Positions 1-6,900 of a DNA stretch of 7,241 bases are shown here, one piece after another (positions within the stretch are counted from its first letter, which is position 1; each line of letters begins with the position of its first letter). The notes beneath the pieces are model-generated. The model ran no database searches and was not told where the DNA came from. It was given only the letters and a program-made list of their open reading frames with translations. The stretch lies in NCBI GenBank assembly GCA_003695015.1, contig RFJD01000218.1:1-7241 (forward strand). The letters run 5' to 3'. Position numbers and translations under genes: made by a program. This DNA comes from Verrucomicrobiota bacterium. GTDB taxonomy: Bacteria; Verrucomicrobiota; Verrucomicrobiia; Limisphaerales; J093.

Positions 1-914
1 AACCGCGCCGGACCGGTGGCGTTGTCCAGGCTGAACTCGATCGCCGGCGGGGCGTTGGTGGGCGTGAACCGGAACAGCTTGGTGAAGTCCTCGCCGGGCA
101 CCGCCGATTCATCCACCGGCACACCGTCGGCCAGGTCGATGATGGTGGTCTGGTCGCGGCTGAACTCGACCACCCGGATCGAGTAGTCCACGGCGTTGGT
201 GTCCACGTTCAGCACGCCCAAGTACCAGTCGCCCGGCGTGAGCGGAACGAAGGAGTCCTCCCGGACCAGGATGATCTCCGGCGTCGTGCCCGGGTTTTCG
301 CTGGCGTAGTCGTACTGGAACGGCGTGGGCAGCGGATCGGGCACCGGCTCGGCGCGGCGGATGTAGAGGTTCACGTCACCGTTGGTGGGATAAAGCTCGA
401 AGGAGGCCGCGTAGGCGTTGGTGGTGACCGTGTACCGGTAGTACTGCATCACGTTGGTGGCCGCGATGTTGGTGTGGATGGTCGCCCCGAAGGGCAGGTC
501 GGTGAGGCCGAACACGTTGGTGTCCAAGGCGTCGAAGGTCACCTCGAGGACGAAATCGGTGTCCGCCGTGAAGTTCGTGAGGGCGAGGTAGTACCGCTGG
601 CCGGGGAGCAGGACCGGCGCCGCCACGGTGGTCTCGACCGTGCGGTTGGTCACGTCGAGGTAGTCGGTGCCGTTGGTGTGGATGACCAGCAGGCCCTCGG
701 TGGCGTTGGTCAACAGCAGGAAGTCCAGCCCGTTGGTCGGGTTGAACTGCGGGACGCCGCTTTGGTTGAACCAGAGGTCCAGCCCGGCCGAAGCGGTGAG
801 GCGGTTGGTCGCCATGGTGGCGGCGCGCGGCACCTCGACGATGAAGTAGGCGGCCTCGCCCCGGGCCAGATGGTTGGTGTACGGCACCGCGTTGGTGAGC
901 GTCACCGCCGGCAC
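1..914 (-). other. C-terminal PPC-type repeat tract, at least two complete copies and one cut by the window edge (residues 2110-2413)
   Basis: Copy a (2110-2239, 525-914): ARGEAAYFIVEVP, LDLWFNQSG, LLPGQRYYLALTNFT and DFVLEVTF. Copy b (2247-2361, 159-503): NVMQYYRYTVTT, FELYPTNGDVNLYIRR, LTPGDWYLGVLN and DYSIRVVEF. Copy c begins at about residue 2368 with DGVPVDE, FTKLFRFTP and IEFSLDN and runs off the edge at position 1. Copy a is the most diverged. Asp-x-(Tyr/Trp) on the middle strand and (P)G-x-(Y/W)-Y-L on the penultimate strand identify the family. More repeats or a sorting domain probably follow outside. Confidence 0.75.
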
Positions 915-3900
915 GGAGGGCGGACCGTAGGTGAGCTGCAACTGCCAGCTCAACAGGATGGGATCGACGGGGGCGTTGGTGGGGCCGACCCGGCGGTCGG
1001 TGACCTCGAGGATCCAGTCGCCTTCGGCGATTTGGCCGACGAACGGCTGCAGCGGCTCCTCGGGCAGGAAGGTCGTGTTCGGCAGGTCGTGCAGGCTGAA
1101 CGAATCGAGCAACGCGCCCGCATCCAGCGCCTCGACGGTCAGCACGCTGTTGGTGGTCGTGGCCAGGAAGGTGAACCCGTTCGTCTCCCAAGCATCGCCC
1201 GAGTTCAACACGCCCAGCGGCACGTCGTCCACGCTCAGCCGCGTGGTTGGCGCAAACGGCGGCAACGCCTTGCCGACCGGCCCGAACTCGTACAACGTCG
1301 CCACCTCCGCCGCCGTCAACGCCCGCCGGTAAAGGGTCACCTCGTCCAAGATGCCGTTGAACCCTTCGAACTCCGGCAACGTGGTGCCGATCAGCAACGG
1401 CCCGGCGTTCGTGCTGCCGGCCAGGTCGCCGTCCATTTCCGCTTCGTGAACCGGCTGGCCGTCCACGTAGAGGGCCAGGGTGACGCGGCCGGGCGCGGTT
1501 TGCGTCATGGTGGCCACCACGTGGTGCCACTCACCGGCGGCGAGCGCCGGCCCACGGATGCCTTCGCGTCCGCCGGGCACCTCGGAATCGGCCGCCGTCA
1601 GGTCGGGATCGTCGAACCACCAATCCAGCCCCGAAGCCGACAGGCTCAAGGCGTAGTTCACGCCGTTGGTCGAGCCTTCCTCGATCTTCCCGAGCAAGCC
1701 ACCGCCGTAGGGCGAGGCGTACGGGTAAACCCAGACCTCCACACTCAGTTCCGTGGCGAGGCTCAGTTCCGGAGCATCGGGCACCTCGACGTAGCCGAGG
1801 TCGTTGCTGAAGGCCATGCCACGTCCGACCCAGGCGGCCGGGAAATCGACCGGCCCGGCCACCGTGCCGTCGTGATCCCCCAGGGCGTCGGCGGCGTCGC
1901 CTTCGCCCCGCCACCACGCCACGATGTCCGGCGGCGCCGGCTGGCTGCGATGGGCCGCGCTCAGGAAGTAGAGCCGGCCGGGCGTGGTGGGGATGGACCG
2001 CTGGAGAACGCCCTGACGCAGGGCCAACAGATTCGTGCCGGTGTGGGCCAGATCGGGCGCGCCGAAGACCGCCACCGGGCCGTTGGAAAGGACGGTCCAG
2101 CCGTCGAAAGTCTCGCCATCGGCGAATTCCGCCACCGGATCGGCGGCCACCGGCTCGAAGCCGCTGACCAACCGGTTGGTCAGGCTGATGACCAGGTTCG
2201 TGTCCGGCTCGGCGAACTTGATGGGCACCTTCGCCACGTTGGTGTTGTCGGTGAGAATGACGTGGTGGGTGTTGGTCACCACCAGGTTGGTGGCGATGAG
2301 GCCCTGCTCGGCGGCCGTCACCCAATGGTCGGCGCCGCTGGTGTCCCGCAGGTTGGCGTAGAGCAGGCCGGGAGCGGTGTTGGTGTCGGCCCCGGGGGTG
2401 ATGCCGAACTCCAACCCGAGCGTGTTGGTGCCGTTGCTCCAAGCGAACAGCACACGCTGCTCCGAGAGGTCGGCCGGATTGATCCAGGCATCGATCGTGA
2501 ACCCGGGCCCGCCGCCGACATCCAGCCCGGCGGCGTTGGTGATCACCACCCGGTCCTCCGGCTGTTGGAACTCGATGGCGCCGTCGAACTTCCCGGCGGT
2601 GAAGACCGGGCCCTCGATGACGGCCGGATTGTTGGTCATCAGATCGCGGCCGTCCTCGTCGAAGGGCCAGAGGCTCACCAGCGCGTCCAACGGCAGGCCG
2701 GCGCCACCGAACTGGGTGATGGCCCGGATCTCACCCGGCAACAGGGCCCGGGCGTGGAGGCTGACCTGGTCCAATCCGCCAAGGTAGGGAGCCGCCGGGG
2801 CGTTGGTCACCGGCCGGCCGCCAAGGAACAGCGTCTCGGTGGTGTCCACACGGATGTCGCCGACGTCTTCCGTCGCTTGGATCTCGCCGTCCAGGTAGAG
2901 GGTCGCCAAACCGCTGGCGCGCTCATAGGTCAGGGCTACGTGGTGGAAGTTGGTCACCACGGTCTCGAAGCCGAGTTGGGACCGATTGGTCCGGCCGCGT
3001 TCCTCGACCAGCAACAGGCGGGTGCCGTCCGGGCTGATCAGGTGGAAGTCGAGGTCGGACACCCGCGGATGATCGACCCGCAGCCCCACGCTGACCTCGG
3101 TGACGGTGAGCCGGCGATCGACGGTGTTGGTCAGGCGCATGCGGCGGTCGTCGCCCAGATCCAGCGGCTCGTCCGAGAGGAACTCGTCGCGGATCACCCC
3201 CTCGAGATCGCGCTCGATCTCGACCTTGATGAAGAAATCGATCGCGACGGCGGTGGGGTTGAACACGCCGATGAAGTAGCGCCCGGCGGTCAGCGGCGGC
3301 ACGTCGGTGGTGCCCAGGGTGACCTCGCCCCCCGGCGGCGACAACGCGGCTTTCTTGTCGTACTCGTCGAACGTGGGCGGGTCGGCCCGCCGGATGTAAA
3401 CATCCAGCGGCCCCGTCATCTGCGAGAGCAACACCCGCAACAGCGAGGCATCGGCGGGCACGTCGATGAAGTAGAAACGGAACTGGTTGGGCAGAACGGT
3501 GTCGAACCAGCCGGTCAGCAGGTCGGGGTTGGGCCAGATGTTGACGCTGACCTGCTGGACCATGCCGGTCCGGCTGAGAGCGTTGTCCACGGCGGTGAAG
3601 ATCCACGGGCCCTCCATCTTGGTGCCCAGGAAGTTCAACAGGTTGCCCGGGCCATCCGGTGTCTGGCTCTGGTAGGATTCGCCCGATTCGGAGTCGTCAT
3701 ACACCGCATCCAGGATCCCCTCCGGGAACAGGTTGCCACTGGTGTGGTTGTGCAGGCCCACCGCGACCTGTTCGTGCCAGATCTCGGTGTACAGATCGCC
3801 CATCGACTCGTGGGTCAGCGTGGTGGCCACGCGCACCATGCCCACCCTGCCCGGATAAATGCCCACGGCGAAGACCTGGGCGGCTCCGGGCTGGACCGGT

Positions 3901-6900
3901 GAGCCATCCGGGATCGGCCTGGGCACGCCCATCCCCCGCAACGTCAGCGAGCCGTCCGGGTTCCACTCGCCGAACGGTTGATCCGAAGACAGCCCCACGA
4001 TCGAGTACTCGGCCGCCTGCTGGTCCTCCGATTTCACGCCCACGTAGAAGACCTCGCCGATGTAGGAGTTGGTGTAGGCGACCATCTCGGTGCCGCCCCG
4101 GGCGAGGGACTTGTCGGCCGCCTCGATCGAGGCCGGGTCCAAGTCGAGCAGGCCGGGGTCGTCGCGCGTGACGTACAGCTCGATGTCCGCGCTGTCCACC
4201 CGCGGCAGGGCCTTTTCGGGAGGCGAGAAGGTGATGAAGGCGACGTAGGGGCCGTTGTTGGTCAGGCCGCCCAACTCGGGCAGCGGCGTGTTGGTGAAGG
4301 TGTAGAAATGCCACTGGTTGGTGACGCCGTCCTTGGTGCCCTGGAGCGGCGAGTTGGCGCCGACCAACTGCCCGAACAACGGCAGGCCGTTGGTCATGAC
4401 CGTGACCGGCGGGCGGAAGGTGTCGGCCGCGTCGCTGCGCGCGAACTCGAACCCGTTGGTGGTCGAGGTCAGGGACACCACCAGGGCGTAGTCCTGAACC
4501 ACGCCGTTGGTGTGGGCGGTGACCGCGTTGACGTTGACCCGCCGACCGATGACCTGGATGACGTAGTTGGTGTCCAGCGGACGGCGCAGGAAGACGTTCT
4601 CGACGTTGTTCACCCGGTCGAAGACCGTCTCGAGATCGACGGTCACCGTGTTGGTGGCGCCCGGTTCCTCCGGCGGCGTCTCCCCGCCTCCGCCGTCGCC
4701 CTCTTCCGAACCGGTCGTGTCCGTCCGGGCCAGGTTGTAATCGCTGTCGGCCGGGATGTCGTTGCCGATGAAGAACTCGCCGGTGACGGTGTTCGAGACC
4801 ACCAGATCGAGATCGTTGACCAGCTTGATCGAGGCGGCGGGATTGCCGGGCGGGTCGGTCCAGACCAGCGTCACGCGGAGGTCGGACAACTCGATGTCCT
4901 CCGGCAGCTTCAGCTCGTAAGTGTGGATTTCGCCGGTGGCGATGCTGTTGGTGGGGCTGGTGTCGATCCACTGGACCGGCCAGGTGGCCTGATCAGTGTC
5001 GTTGGTGAGGACCGACGGCAGGATCTGCGGCAACTCCGGCAATCCCCAGCCCTGATAGTTGATGAGGTTGCGGACTTGGAAGTTGTAATCCGGGCCGAGG
5101 GAATGGGCCCGGTTGATGAGCAGCGCCTTCAGCAGGGCCGGGCTGTAGGGCATCTCCAACTGCTGCTCGAAAAACTCCTGGACCAGGGCCAGCAGGCCGC
5201 TGACGGCCGCCGCCGCCTGGCTGGTGCCGGACATGAAGTTGTAGTACGGATCGAGCGGTTCGTTCAGGTCGTTGATCGCCTGTTCGTACTCCGGATCGTC
5301 GTTCGCCACCACCAGCCGGGTGCGGATGTTGAAGGTCACGTTGCTGATGGTCGTGTTGGCAATGCTGTAATACCACGAGCCTTCGGCGGGCGCATCGATC
5401 GTCACACTGCCCACGCCTTGGAGATCGTCCTCGGTGGGGAAATCCCCCTGCCGCACATAGATCTCCAACGGCGGAAACGGCTGCGGCGAGTTCGGGCCGG
5501 GGAACGTCTCGATCTCGAACCGCACCGTTCCGGCGGGGACCGCGATCGAGTAGTCGTTCCATTCGCCCGGCCGCACGACCTGGTTTTCGATCACGTTGGC
5601 CACCTCGTTGGTCAGGGCGAACTTCGGATCCCAGTCCGACGACCGGGTGGAAACGATGAACACGCCCGGCGCGACGAGGTCCGGTTTGAACCGGCCAGCC
5701 TCGCCCTCGATGCCCATGCCGACGTTGCCCCGGCTGGAGAAAGAGGCCACCTGATCGTCACTGTCGGTCGCCGCGAACCAGAGCTGGTTGGTCACCTCCT
5801 CGCCATCGACGGTGACGACGATTTCGTTGGTCAGGAAACGGGGGCTCTCGACCGCGCCGACGGTGATGGCGTTCTTGGCGGTGGAGGGCGAATGAATCGT
5901 GGCCGGTTCGCCCCCGCTGCCGACCGGGTTGCCGTGGCCTTCATTGCCGGCGGAGAAGACCAGCACCAGCGGCTGCATGCCCTCCTCCTCCGGAAGGGCG
6001 TCCCGCACCGCGGCATCCACCGTGGCGGCCGCCGTGTCGTAGTCGTAGCGGCCGTCGTAACCCCAACTGTTGTTCGAGACGATGGGGTTGGTGCGGGCCA
6101 GCGTCAGGTAGTTGGTGGCGGCCACGGTCTGCAGCAGCACGTCCTCCGGCAGGAGGGGATCACCCCGGAAGCCCGACTTCATGACGAACAGCTTCGCCGC
6201 CGGCGCCAAGCCGCGGAAATTCGCCCCGGCCACCGAGCCTTGGATGGCGTTGGTGGGATCCGGACTGTGTTCGCCGCTGCTGGCGATGATGCCCGCCACG
6301 TGGGTGCCGTGGCCCTCGGGATCGACCAGCGTGGCGGCCGAGTCGGCGAAAACCCGCCCCTTCAGATCGGGATGCTCGGCGTCCACGCCGGTGTCGTTGA
6401 CGTTGACCCAGACGTTGCTGCCGGTCAGGCCGAGGTAATTCTCGTTGGTGGCCGCCGTCGGGGTGGAAACGCCCAACCGCGCGCGCGTCAGGTCGTTCAT
6501 CCAAACGCGCTCGGCGTAGGGCTCGACCAGTTGCACGCCCGACAAACGGGCCAGCTCGCCGACGTCGCGTCCGGAAGCCTCGACCGTCCAACGCGGTCCG
6601 AACGGCGTCTGCGCCCGGGCCACCACGGCCAATCCCTCCGCGGCGAGCCAATCCGCCGTCGCCGCCTCGGCCCCGGAGAACAGGGTGAGGTTGACCCGGG
6701 CGTCCCGCGGGAGCGGGCGGCGTTCGATCGCGTTTTCCAAAAGGTCGCCGGTCAGCTTGTAATACGGTTGGTACGGGAGGACGGCTTGGACGGTCGAGAC
6801 CCCGCGCAGTTCACGGGCCAAGCGCTCGTCGCCGCGCACCAACCAAGCATTGTTGGGCAGGTAGGAAACCACCCGGCCGCCGCGGCCTTGGATCGCCCGT

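Noticed and set aside
2259..2960. Insertion sequence or other transposable element as the source of the LamG insert
   Set aside because: There is no transposase, no terminal inverted repeats and no short target duplication outside the coding match; the bounding repeat is coding sequence and the segment is an in-frame domain.
474..3902. Plus-strand open frame of 1,142 codons, the longest with both a start and a stop in the window
   Set aside because: It lies exactly antisense and in codon register with the protease frame, where its stops would need TTA, CTA or TCA codons in the sense gene, and these are rare in GC-rich DNA. Its end at 3900-3902 is just the TCA for Ser1114. The translation is biased to Val, Gly, Glu, Asp and Gln with no recognisable domain, while the opposite strand has catalytic motifs and ordered domains.
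3697..4971. Minus-strand open frames in the other registers (376-1530, 1531-2442, 2923-3606, 3697-4971, 4993-5562, 6160-6651)
   Set aside because: Their products are Arg/Gly/His/Pro-rich without any fold pattern, typical of shifted frames under a GC-rich gene, and all are covered by the protease frame.
6495..6500. Internal ATG (Met248, in WMNDL) as a possible translation start
   Set aside because: The frame remains open upstream with prodomain-like sequence to the window edge, and starting here would remove the prodomain and any signal peptide.
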